Positions 28,554-36,205 of a DNA stretch of 64,000 nt are shown here, piece after piece; positions within the stretch are counted from its first letter, which is position 1, and every line of letters begins with the position of its first letter. The DNA is from CAWBRT01 sp963832365. Lineage in GTDB: Bacteria > Acidobacteriota > Terriglobia > Terriglobales > Acidobacteriaceae. Position numbers and translations under genes: made by a program. Location: NCBI GenBank assembly GCA_963832365.1, contig CAWHUL010000025.1, positions 186,001-250,000 of the forward strand. The letters run 5' to 3'. The notes beneath the pieces are model-generated. The model was not told where the DNA came from. It worked only from the letters and a program-made list of their open reading frames with translations, and searched no databases.

Positions 28554-29027
28554 TCACCATTGTTCGTCGATGTAAATCGTGTCCACTCCGCTGGTGGCGG
28601 AGTGGTGGAGCTCGATGCCCTGCACCAGGTACTCGGCCAGAACGATTTCGCAGGTGGTGAAGACTTCCGCTTCCACCAGGCGTCCACCTACAACGTCGCC
28701 GTTGGACTTGGAGCCGAGGATATAGAACTGTCCGGCGAGCTGCTTCTCGGCGTTAGGAGCGATGTTGCCCTCCAGGGCCATCAATTCGAGCGGACCCTCG
28801 AGCCGGTTGGTCTTGAAGCGGGCTTCGGTCATGGGAAGGTGGGCGCCCGCCAGGATACCCGTGAATTCCACGTCGCGAACTGAGCCGACCGCCGAGACCA
28901 ACGAAGCAAATGGAAGCTCCTTGGAGCGCGCGAAGTCCACCAAGGCAGCGGTGATCTTGGTGCCCGGCTCGATCTTAATGATGAACCGCCGTCCAGTGAG
29001 GCATTCCCGGTACCAGAGTTTTTCCAT
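28554..29027 (-). CDS. PPC (DUF296) domain protein inside the citrate lyase operon
   Basis: 157 residues covering one PPC/DUF296 domain: RFIIKIEPGTKITAALVDFA, ASLVSAVGSVRDVEFTGIL, LELMALEGNIA and GDVVGGRLVEAEVFTTCEIV. Bacterial members often carry histidines (HxH and GGH) around a presumed metal site; here those positions read GQFYI and GGRL, so that site looks absent. It starts 2 bp after citD ends and is followed 19 bp later by citE, so it is an operon member. It is not a known subunit of citrate lyase; it may be regulatory or a structural substitute. Confidence 0.8.
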   Translation of the reverse strand: MEKLWYRECLTGRRFIIKIEPGTKITAALVDFARSKELPFASLVSAVGSVRDVEFTGILAGAHLPMTEARFKTNRLEGPLELMALEGNIAPNAEKQLAGQFYILGSKSNGDVVGGRLVEAEVFTTCEIVLAEYLVQGIELHHSATSGVDTIYIDEQW

Positions 29028-29029
29028 GG

Positions 29030-29293
29030 CTATTCCCCTGAAGCTCGGCGGATTGCGGTTTCGATTCTCGCTGCAATGGCATAATCGAGCGCGCCGCGGT
29101 CCGAGATCTGGATGTGACCCGCGCTCACCTTGAGCTCTTCGAGCGTCGAGGAGATTCGGGCACGGATCAGATGTTCGTATTGTTTCTTCACGGTCGATTC
29201 GATTTCGACCCGCAGGGTGTCGCTGGGTTCCACCACGACCATCAGGTCACTGGACTGCATGGTGCCCGCACTGGCCTTGCGCCGGATTTGCAT
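29030..29293 (-). CDS. citD: Citrate lyase gamma subunit (acyl carrier protein)
   Basis: 87 residues, the standard length. KASAGTMQSSDLMVVVEP contains Ser14, the expected attachment site of the phosphoribosyl-dephospho-CoA arm; QYEHLIRARISSTLEELKVS and GALDYAIAARIETAIRRA follow. It carries the acetyl/citryl group between CitF and CitE. GAGGAGG lies upstream of the ATG, inside the end of citC. Confidence 0.93.
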   Translation of the reverse strand: MQIRRKASAGTMQSSDLMVVVEPSDTLRVEIESTVKKQYEHLIRARISSTLEELKVSAGHIQISDRGALDYAIAARIETAIRRASGE

Positions 29294-29296
29294 AAG

Positions 29297-30309
29297 CTAG
29301 GCTTCCTCCTCGCTTCGAAGCCGCTCGGCGATGGGACGCGCAGGCGGCGATTGCAGAAATTCAAGGGTGGCCGGTGGCACCAGACTCCTGAGGGTCTCAA
29401 TGTCGTTCGCGGCGAAGGCCCGGCGCACTCGGGTCGCACTGATGGGCAAGCCCCCCGCCAGGATGCGAGGCAGTTCCACGCACCGGATGGCATGCGCCTC
29501 CAGAATCTCTGCCATCATCCTATTGTAGGCCGCCGTGGTCTCGCACAGGGGTTCCTGGCCGACGAACCGGCAGGCGATGTGAAAGCGGGGGGCGATGCGC
29601 TGGGCGAACAGGAGCAGATCGATCTGCATCTGCGCCGCGGCGACCTCGTCGAGCCGCTTCAGGAAGTAGGCCGGAAATGTGCCTGCGCTCACCGCATAGC
29701 GAGACGTATCCAGAACGGTCACATTCCGAAGATGAGCCGTGGCCTCCTGCGCCAGACGGAATCTCACGGCGAAGGGAAAAACCGACCGGTCCTCGCGCAC
29801 CACGAAGAGGTAGAGGCGATCAACGCGCTGGGCCGCGCATTCCACCAGGTGAAGATGGCCGAGGGTGAATGGATTGCCGTTGATGACGACGGCTCCGTTA
29901 ATGTCCCTGGGTGATCTGGGACGGCATGGCGGGCCAGGTAGTCCTCCAGGCCGGGCCCATGCTCCAGCAGCGCTGTTTGGCCGTGAGTCACCAGCAGGCG
30001 GAAATTTAGCGCCTCGAAGCTGGCCACGTTCTGGGGCAGGGTGAAGACGAACACACTGTCGTGTCCCGCGGAGATTGCCGACAGGATGAGCTTCGTCACC
30101 AGTTCGCCCAGGATGTCTGTGCCTTGGTGGGAGGGTGCGATGACCAGCATCTTGAGAACGTATCCGGCGCGGGCGCCACACGCGACCAGTCGGCCATCTT
30201 CGAACAGGCCGACCAGATCGTCGAACTCCGGCTCAAAGCGCAACCCCTGGGACTCGATCAGTTCCCGAGCCTCTCTCACCGAGGGTCGATCGAACAAGAC
30301 AGGCCCCAC
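29297..30309 (-). CDS. citC: Citrate lyase ligase (acetylating), -1 frameshift
   Basis: Activates citrate lyase by acetylating the carrier prosthetic group with acetate and ATP. The N-terminal half is a GNAT-like domain (VREARELIESQGLRFEPEFD, VLKMLVIAPSHQGTDILGEL). The C-terminal half is a nucleotidyltransferase (GAVVINGNPFTLGHLHLVEC, VVREDRSVFPFAVRFRL, LPISATRVRRAF). The halves are in different frames; one G is missing at 29906-29908 (plus-strand CCC where CCCC is needed), after HAVPDHPG and before DINGAVVINGNP. Restored length is about 337 residues. The start is taken as GTG at 30309, weakly supported. First gene of the operon. Confidence 0.87.
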
Positions 30310-30462
30310 GGCCCCATCGGAAAGTCTGGGTTCGGCTCACTCAATCCTGGCCTCCTCGATATTTCATTATGACTTTATCGAGGAGCGGGATCAATCGAGT
30401 TGAACCTGGAATCACGGGCCACGCTTTCGAGTCGGTCGGCCTGCGGAACTTCAAGGCAGTCG

Positions 30463-30493
30463 AAAAAATAAGGGCTGCCTTTGCGGCAGCCCT
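30463..30493 (-). terminator. Rho-independent terminator of the amidohydrolase gene
   Basis: On the minus strand AGGGCTGCC (30493-30485), 5-base loop, GGCAGCCCT (30479-30471), followed by TTATTTTTTCG. A 9-bp perfect GC-rich stem with a T-rich tail, 34 bp after the amidohydrolase stop. Confidence 0.85.
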
Positions 30494-30527
30494 GCCCAGT
30501 AGGGGCGAGTTTGGTCTACATCATCGC

Positions 30528-31985
30528 TTAATCGCAGACATCCTCTATCGGACCGACGGCCAATGCCGCAGAATACAGAGCCACCGCATCGGCTCCGGGC
30601 AATGGCACGTTATGGCTCTTGACAGCGGCTGGAGCCGACGCGCGCGGCTTGACCGCTTGGCCGTTGTGGTAGATCGTCACCAGTGTTTTGGTGTTACTGA
30701 TGTTATCCAAGGGGTTGGCCGCCAGCACGAGCAGATCGGCGCGCTTGCCTTTGGCGATAGTGCCGCGGTCCTTGGCGCCGATCAGCACTGCGCTTCCCTG
30801 GGTGGCGATGCTGATGGCCTCCATGGGCTTGATTCCCGCCTCGACCATCATCTCCAGTTCATGATGTTCGGCATAGCCGGGAACGCGCACCGGGGGATTG
30901 GCTCCCGAGTCCGTGCCGAATGCGAGTTTGACGCCGGCATCGTGCAGCGATTTGAAATTCTTCATGCCCTGCGCGTATGCAGCCCTGCACGTGGCAACGA
31001 CGGCATCGTTGCTGACCTTGTAATTCGGGGCACTCAGGATGGCCTTGACCTCGGGGGTAAGCGCGGCCACGAGGAAGCTGTTCTGCTGCCAGTTCGGCGT
31101 GTCGGCAATGTAGAAGAACGACCGATCGACCGTGAGGGTCGGGATGTACCAGGTCCCCTTGGCCTTCATCATCGTGATCAATTCCTGATCGACGGGCAGG
31201 TCGCGGACGCTGTGGGCCAGCACGTCGACATTGGCGGCAACAAGAGCCTTGGCGTCGCCCAGGTAAAAGACGTGCGCGGCCACCTTCAGTTTGTTCTTGT
31301 GGGCCTCCGCGATGATGGTCTTATAGATCGCGGGGTCCATCTTCGCCATCTGGCCGAAAACGTCGTCGACCCAGATTTTGAGGATGTCCGGGTGGCGGGC
31401 GATGGTTTCGCGCACTACCTTCAGTGCCTCTTCGGGAGTGGCGGGGCGGTAAACCTGGTCGGCGGCCAACTTCAGTGGAGGTGCCCCTTTGGGGGCGCCG
31501 AATCCGCGGTCTCCTGAGAATATCGTCGTTCCGCCCAGTTTACCGGCACGCTGCTCGGCACGTATTGGGTCGATGACAACATCGCGGTTGGTGCCAAGGG
31601 CAACAATCGAGGTCACGCCATATTGCTCATATTGGTCGAGCTGGGCCATCACGTTCTCGCGCGTGTATGCATCATCGCGGTTCGTGCCCTTGAGTATCAC
31701 CCCAACGTGGCTGTGGGCGCTGAACAAACCCGGAATGATCGTGCGGCCGCTGACATCGACTACCTTAGCCCCTTTCGGGATCTTGACGCTGGCCGACGGG
31801 CCGACAGCGGTGATCTGATTGCCCTTGATGACGACCGCTCCGTTTTCGATGGGCGGGTTGCCGGTGCCGTCGATAATCCTGGCACCCTTGAGAACCGTCA
31901 CTGCGTCAGCATCGGCGGCATGCAGAAACGACGCCGTGAAACTGAGCGCAAACAATATGAGCAAAACAACTGTAAAACGACGCAT
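30528..31985 (-). CDS. Exported amidohydrolase family protein
   Basis: 485 residues from the ATG complementary to 31983-31985, with AAGGGG upstream. The first ~23 residues are a signal peptide (MRRFTVVLLILFALSFTASF, cleavage after HAADA). The amidohydrolase core follows: VSGRTIIPGLFSAHSHVG with the HxH metal pair, LKIWVDDV, KVAAHVFYLGDAK, VLAHSVRDLP and LAFGTDSGANPP with the catalytic Asp; the C-terminus has RGTIAKGKRADLLVLAANPL. Similar proteins include imidazolonepropionase-like and prolidase-like periplasmic hydrolases; the substrate is not predictable. Confidence 0.85.
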   Translation of the reverse strand: MRRFTVVLLILFALSFTASFLHAADADAVTVLKGARIIDGTGNPPIENGAVVIKGNQITAVGPSASVKIPKGAKVVDVSGRTIIPGLFSAHSHVGVILKGTNRDDAYTRENVMAQLDQYEQYGVTSIVALGTNRDVVIDPIRAEQRAGKLGGTTIFSGDRGFGAPKGAPPLKLAADQVYRPATPEEALKVVRETIARHPDILKIWVDDVFGQMAKMDPAIYKTIIAEAHKNKLKVAAHVFYLGDAKALVAANVDVLAHSVRDLPVDQELITMMKAKGTWYIPTLTVDRSFFYIADTPNWQQNSFLVAALTPEVKAILSAPNYKVSNDAVVATCRAAYAQGMKNFKSLHDAGVKLAFGTDSGANPPVRVPGYAEHHELEMMVEAGIKPMEAISIATQGSAVLIGAKDRGTIAKGKRADLLVLAANPLDNISNTKTLVTIYHNGQAVKPRASAPAAVKSHNVPLPGADAVALYSAALAVGPIEDVCD

Positions 31986-32341
31986 CGAGAAACCCCTTCG
32001 TGTTGGAATTGCACAACGGCGGAGAGCAAATGGCGCATAAAGCACCATTTGGCTCGGTTAGCCCGCTTCAAAATCGTGGTAATTGGCCAATGGCCGGTGA
32101 TTGTAACACTTTCCGGTAATTGAGTGAGGGATTTTCTAACACTATCGGCTGAAACGGCGTTGCGTCATCTCAGAAGGAAGGCCGGTCCCACCATCCCGCG
32201 GCGTCGGAGATTGCCCCAAGAGCGCATTTTGCGAGTCATTCCTGCCAATGACTGTATCTACCGTTTACAGGCTGGACCGGGCGCTGGAGTTGATTCCTCT
32301 GGGTTCTGCGGAGGGGCCGCAACTCGGCTCCGTGGCACCCC
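31986..32341. other. Intergenic stretch without a visible gene
   Basis: 356 bp between the amidohydrolase start and the end of the small membrane peptide, both on the minus strand. It must hold the amidohydrolase promoter. Short open frames exist on both strands but none has a ribosome site or recognisable composition. Confidence 0.5.
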
Positions 32342-32431
32342 TCAGGTCTGAACGCCGAAGCGTGGCAGCACCCAGCGGCTTATTAATATCCACACGGCTA
32401 TTAATGCGAGAGCCCCTAGAAAGTTGTACAT
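32342..32431 (-). CDS. 29-residue single-pass membrane peptide downstream of the PadR regulator
   Basis: Minus-strand ATG (complement of 32429-32431) preceded by GGTGAGGAGAACGT, an excellent ribosome site, and ended by TGA at 32344-32342. The peptide begins MYNFLGALALIAVWILISRW and ends with a short basic, proline-containing tail: one transmembrane helix with a positive C-terminal side. It begins 31 bp after the padR stop on the same strand, so it is probably in that operon. Function unknown; similar tiny membrane proteins often modulate transporters or kinases. Confidence 0.62.
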   Translation of the reverse strand: MYNFLGALALIAVWILISRWVLPRFGVQT

Positions 32432-32462
32432 ACGTTCTCCTCACCGTGAATAGATGCACGCT

Positions 32463-32894
32463 CTAAGAGACTGCTGAAGCCCGCTTCGCTCGGGTGGGCC
32501 GTCGTGCCCCGTTGAGCGATTCCACTTTGCGTACGAAGTACGACATCGACTTGCTCACTTTGTGAAGCACCTCTGCCCATTGTTGCAGGTGGTGCTCACC
32601 GTCCTTGGTCAAGGAGTACACCTTTCGTGCCGGTCCAGAACCCTTCGTATCCCAATGGCTGGTGACGTATTTGTTCTTTTCGAGGATGTTCAGCGTGCGA
32701 TAAAGCGCGGCCCTTTCGATATCCGCATCCGTAAATGCGTAATCTTCGAGTTCTCCCGACAGGTCGTAACCATAAGCCTGCCCGCGCTCGCGAATCATCA
32801 ACAAGAGAACCGGTTCAATAAACCGATACAAATGTCCCATGGCGCAGGTGCAAGGATAGTCGTCGGGGTGACGGGAGCATTTTCCACGTGGCAT
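32463..32894 (-). CDS. PadR family transcriptional regulator with cysteine-rich N-terminus
   Basis: 143 residues from the ATG complementary to 32892-32894, with GGAGGG upstream. Winged-helix PadR domain: IEPVLLLMIRERGQAYGYDL, IERAALYRTLNILEKNKYV, GPARKVYSLTKDGEHHLQQW. Ahead of it is CSRHPDDYPCTCAMGHLYRF with Cys6, Cys15 and Cys17 and a histidine, which could bind metal or an Fe-S cluster (inference). It is divergent from the respiratory operon, so a repressor role there, sensing redox or metal, is plausible. Confidence 0.84.
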   Translation of the reverse strand: MPRGKCSRHPDDYPCTCAMGHLYRFIEPVLLLMIRERGQAYGYDLSGELEDYAFTDADIERAALYRTLNILEKNKYVTSHWDTKGSGPARKVYSLTKDGEHHLQQWAEVLHKVSKSMSYFVRKVESLNGARRPTRAKRASAVS

Positions 32895-33256
32895 TCTCAA
32901 AACCCTCCAACGCTCGCTTTGGTGTAAGTGTAACACGCACCTATTTCGCTCCGTTAGAAAAGGTCGCCGCAAAGCCGCCGGCAGCGGTGGCTGTTAACTA
33001 AATAAGCGAATGTCTCTACTGAATGTGGCAAACAAGTACCGTCGAAATTTTTGCCCACGGGGATTAAATGGCATTTGAACAAAGGTGATAAGTACACCTA
33101 ATCAGTAATGGCCCTTTTGCAGCCAACAACATACAAAATAAATTAGTTATCGCGGATTTCGTTCTTGCGCTCAGCTATAAGAGTGTTAGGATTCTAGACG
33201 CAAACTGCATCTAGATGACGTTATTGAAAGCGAATTGGTCACGAAACAGAGGGATT
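32895..33256. promoter_or_regulatory. Divergent promoter region between padR and the respiratory operon
   Basis: 362 bp, more AT-rich than its neighbours, with no gene. An imperfect palindrome GTGTAAGTGTAACAC lies at 32922-32936, close to the padR start and of the GTGT/ACAC half-site type used by PadR proteins, so it is a candidate operator. An ATG at 33215 is in frame with the next gene but lacks a ribosome site. Confidence 0.4.
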
Positions 33257-34693
33257 ATGCAGCTCATCAATCCAGAGGATCGGGAAAAAGCTTTTCACTC
33301 GGTGAAAAAGCCGGAGATCATCCGGAAGCAACTGTTGCCAGTTCGCTACCACGTGGAGGATTTTGCGGTTCATGACCGCCCCCGCCGCTTTCTTGAAGCA
33401 TTCGCCGCCATCCTGAAGCATACGAACTATCGCGTGGCGCTGGAACACTATGTCCGGGTCAGCGCGAAGTGTTCGCGTTGTACGGTCAAATGCCAAGTAT
33501 ATCTGGCTACGGGGGATGAGCAAGATATTCCGTGCTACCGCTCGGAATTGTTGCTGTCGGTTTATCGCCGCCACTTCACCGTCGCCGGTGTTTTGAGGGC
33601 ACGATTGCTGGGCGATCCGGGATTGACCGATGACAAGGTCCAGGAGATGGCTGGGGCATTCTACAACTGCACGGCCTGCCGTCGCTGCCATTTCGAGTGC
33701 CCTATGGGGATCGACCACGGCCTGCTGACGCACCTGGGACGTTACATCCTTTCGGAGATTGGGATTATCCCACGGGCACTGGCCGTCAGCGTTCGCGAGC
33801 AGTTAATCGGCGCCAGCGGAAACACGTCGGCGGTGCCGGTGCCGGCGTTGTTGGATACGCTCGAGTTCCTGAGCGATGAGATCAAAGAGGGTATAGGGGT
33901 AGATGTAGCGTTTCCGGTCGATAAACAAGGAGCCGAATACATCTTTTTTCCGGCCGTTTCGGACTACATCATGGAGGCTGACACGCTGATGGGCAATGCC
34001 GCGGTTTTTCGCGCGACTGGCGATTCCTGGACCATTGGCACCGGCTACTTTGACGGCATCAATTACGGGCTCTTCTACAGCGACCAGATACTGGAACACG
34101 TGGTCAAAAAGATCCAAGTGGAAGCAGAGCGCCTGCAGGCGAAGAAGATTTTGATCGGCGAGTGCGGCCATGCTTCGCGAAGCGCTAAAGTCTTTTATCC
34201 AAACTTTTGCGGAGGAAAACAAGCGCGACCGGTCGTCAGCATCATGGAGTACACCCACAAAGCGTGGCTGGATGGGAAGTTGAAGCTCAAGCCGAACGTG
34301 ATCACTGAACGAGTCACATATCACGATCCATGCAACTTTGTGCGGAGTGGCTGGGTTGTGGAGCAGCCTCGGGAGCTTCTCAAGGCAATTTGCAGTGACT
34401 ATGTTGAGATGACGCCGAACCGGCGCGACAACATTTGCTGTGGCGGTGGCGGCGGCACGGTTTCCATGGACGAGCTAAGGCCCTACCGAACGCTGGTGGG
34501 GGGCAAGGCCAAAGCCGAACAGATTCGTGCGACGGGCGCCAAGTACTGCGTAGCTCCCTGCGCCAACTGCAAGAAGCAGCTAAAGGAATTGATGGAAGAC
34601 CAAGGGATCGACTGCCAAATCGTTGGCCTGCACGACCTGCTATACAAGGCGATCGACTTCGAATCAGGGGGTACCAGTGGAAACGTGGATTGA
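33257..34693 (+). CDS. HdrD/DsrK/HmcF-like iron-sulfur oxidoreductase
   Basis: 478 residues from ATG 33257, with AGAGGG upstream. Two ferredoxin-like cysteine groups: KCSRCTVKCQVYLAT and NCTACRRCHFECPMGIDHG. The C-terminal part has the cysteine-rich CCG motif set (GECGHASRSAK; YHDPCNFVRSGW; NICCGGGGGTVS; APCANCKKQLKE) that in HdrD and DsrK binds a special [4Fe-4S] cluster for disulfide or thiol chemistry. These proteins sit on the cytoplasmic side of membrane complexes such as Dsr, Tmc and Hmc. First gene of a four-gene respiratory module; ends overlapping the next start. Confidence 0.86.
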   Translation: MQLINPEDREKAFHSVKKPEIIRKQLLPVRYHVEDFAVHDRPRRFLEAFAAILKHTNYRVALEHYVRVSAKCSRCTVKCQVYLATGDEQDIPCYRSELLLSVYRRHFTVAGVLRARLLGDPGLTDDKVQEMAGAFYNCTACRRCHFECPMGIDHGLLTHLGRYILSEIGIIPRALAVSVREQLIGASGNTSAVPVPALLDTLEFLSDEIKEGIGVDVAFPVDKQGAEYIFFPAVSDYIMEADTLMGNAAVFRATGDSWTIGTGYFDGINYGLFYSDQILEHVVKKIQVEAERLQAKKILIGECGHASRSAKVFYPNFCGGKQARPVVSIMEYTHKAWLDGKLKLKPNVITERVTYHDPCNFVRSGWVVEQPRELLKAICSDYVEMTPNRRDNICCGGGGGTVSMDELRPYRTLVGGKAKAEQIRATGAKYCVAPCANCKKQLKELMEDQGIDCQIVGLHDLLYKAIDFESGGTSGNVD

Positions 34694-35441
34694 GTTCGGC
34701 CGCGGACCTCTGTTCCGTATTGCATTTTCATTGATGCTGCTTGGCCTGTTGCGGTCGGTGGCGCTCACTGTAATGGGAATAGCGGAGGCGTATCGACAGA
34801 GCCCGGACAAGATTGTGAGCTGGCGTGAGGTGCGGAAGCAGACGTTCGCGTGGCTCTTTCCGGTAACGCGCCTTTGGCGTCAACGGCCAGGGTACAGCAC
34901 GTTTTCTTTTTTGTTCCATGTCGGGCTGCTCATGGTTCCTCCATTTCTGTTTGCGCATGTCCTGCTATGGAAGCGTTCCGTCGGATTTGCATGGCTCGCA
35001 ATCCCACAGCCCTTAGCGAACTACCTGACTGTGATCGTCGTTGCAGCAGGCATGGCTTTGTTTGTCAGCCGTGTTCTTGACGCGAGATCGCGCACAATAA
35101 GCCGCCTGCAGGATTTCGCTTGGCCATTGTTTCTGGTAGTTCCGTTCATCACGGGATTCTTGTGCACGAACATTGGGGTAACGCCGAAGACGTACCAATC
35201 GCTGATGCTGATCCACGTTTATTCAGCGAATCTCATCATGCTTCTAATCCCGTTTACGAAAATCGCTCATTGCGTACTGGCTCCGCTGTCGCAGGTGGTC
35301 ACCGCGATCGCCTGGAAGTTCCCTGCCGGAGCGGGCGATCGGGTTGCGGCCACTTTAGGGTACGCGGATAGGCCCACGTGGTTGCCGAAGGCAAGGCTGG
35401 AAATGGCGACGGTCATACACACCAAGGCGGAAATCAAATGA
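34677..35441 (+). CDS. Cytochrome b-like membrane subunit (TmcC/DsrM/NarI type)
   Basis: 254 residues from GTG 34677 (AGGGGG upstream), overlapping the previous gene by 17 bp. Five hydrophobic segments: FRIAFSLMLLGLLRSVALTV, FSFLFHVGLLMVPPFLFAHV, LTVIVVAAGMALFVSRVL, FAWPLFLVVPFITGFL and LMLIHVYSANLIMLLIPFTK. Histidines within helices (FHVGLL, LIHVYSAN, IAHCVL) could ligate haem b as in NarI-like subunits. Likely connects the Fe-S protein to the quinone pool. Confidence 0.78.
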   Translation: METWIEFGRGPLFRIAFSLMLLGLLRSVALTVMGIAEAYRQSPDKIVSWREVRKQTFAWLFPVTRLWRQRPGYSTFSFLFHVGLLMVPPFLFAHVLLWKRSVGFAWLAIPQPLANYLTVIVVAAGMALFVSRVLDARSRTISRLQDFAWPLFLVVPFITGFLCTNIGVTPKTYQSLMLIHVYSANLIMLLIPFTKIAHCVLAPLSQVVTAIAWKFPAGAGDRVAATLGYADRPTWLPKARLEMATVIHTKAEIK

Positions 35442-36205
35442 AGGCGGCCATCCTCACCGATACTACGAAGTGCAACAACTGCCACGAGTGTGTGGCTGCC
35501 TGCAAGAAGCAGAACCTGTTGGCTGCGGACATGCCGCGTCGATGGAACCTCGATGACGGTCTCTCGGCCAAGAACTGGACCTCGGTAGTTGAGGGTCCTC
35601 AGCACGCTTTTGTTCGCAAGCAATGCCGGCATTGCCTGGAGCCGGCTTGTGCCTCGGCATGTCCTGTCGGCGCTCTTCACCAAACAAAGCTCGGAGCAGT
35701 TGTATACGACGCCAGCAAGTGCATGGGTTGCCGGTACTGCATGATGGCGTGCCCCTACGGTATTCCCCGCTATGAGTGGCAAGCCGCGGTTCCGTATGTG
35801 CGCAAGTGCATTCTCTGCTACGACCGAATTGCAGAGGGTCGCCAGCCTGCGTGCACCGAGACGTGTCCGCAAAAGGCCACCATCTTTGGAGATCGCGATC
35901 AGCTTTTGGCCGAGGCGCATGACCGGATTGCGAAAGACCCGGGCAAGTATGTGAACAAGATCTGGGGAGAGCACGACGCTGGCGGATCCTCGGTGCTCTA
36001 TATCTCGAACGTCGACCTTTCGTTCCTAACGGCGGGCCACGTGATTGGCCCCAAGCCTCTGCCGGAAGCCACGGCGATTGCGATGGAAGCCGTCCCGTTC
36101 GTATTTACGGGCGTGATGACATGCATGGCCGGGGTCTCGTGGATCATCGAGCGCCGCATGAAGATTGAGAAGGAAGCAACGGGGAAGGACGAATCGCATG
36201 AATAG
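35438..36205 (+). CDS. Four-cluster ferredoxin-type subunit with C-terminal membrane anchor
   Basis: 255 residues from the ATG overlapping the preceding TGA (ATGA). Sixteen cysteines in DmsB/HybA/HmcB order: CNNCHECVAAC, CRHCLEPACASACPVGA, CMGCRYCMMACPYG and CILCYDRIAEGRQPACTETC, consistent with four [4Fe-4S] clusters. No Tat signal is seen at the N-terminus (MKAAILTDTTK), so it probably faces the cytoplasm. A hydrophobic segment near the end (FVFTGVMTCMAGVSWIIE) would anchor it. It would relay electrons between the HybB-type and HdrD-like subunits. Confidence 0.87.
   Translation: MKAAILTDTTKCNNCHECVAACKKQNLLAADMPRRWNLDDGLSAKNWTSVVEGPQHAFVRKQCRHCLEPACASACPVGALHQTKLGAVVYDASKCMGCRYCMMACPYGIPRYEWQAAVPYVRKCILCYDRIAEGRQPACTETCPQKATIFGDRDQLLAEAHDRIAKDPGKYVNKIWGEHDAGGSSVLYISNVDLSFLTAGHVIGPKPLPEATAIAMEAVPFVFTGVMTCMAGVSWIIERRMKIEKEATGKDESHE

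Noticed and set aside
30369..31517. A 382-codon plus-strand frame over the amidohydrolase
   Set aside because: Antisense to a gene with signal peptide and metal-binding motifs, and it crosses that gene's terminator hairpin.
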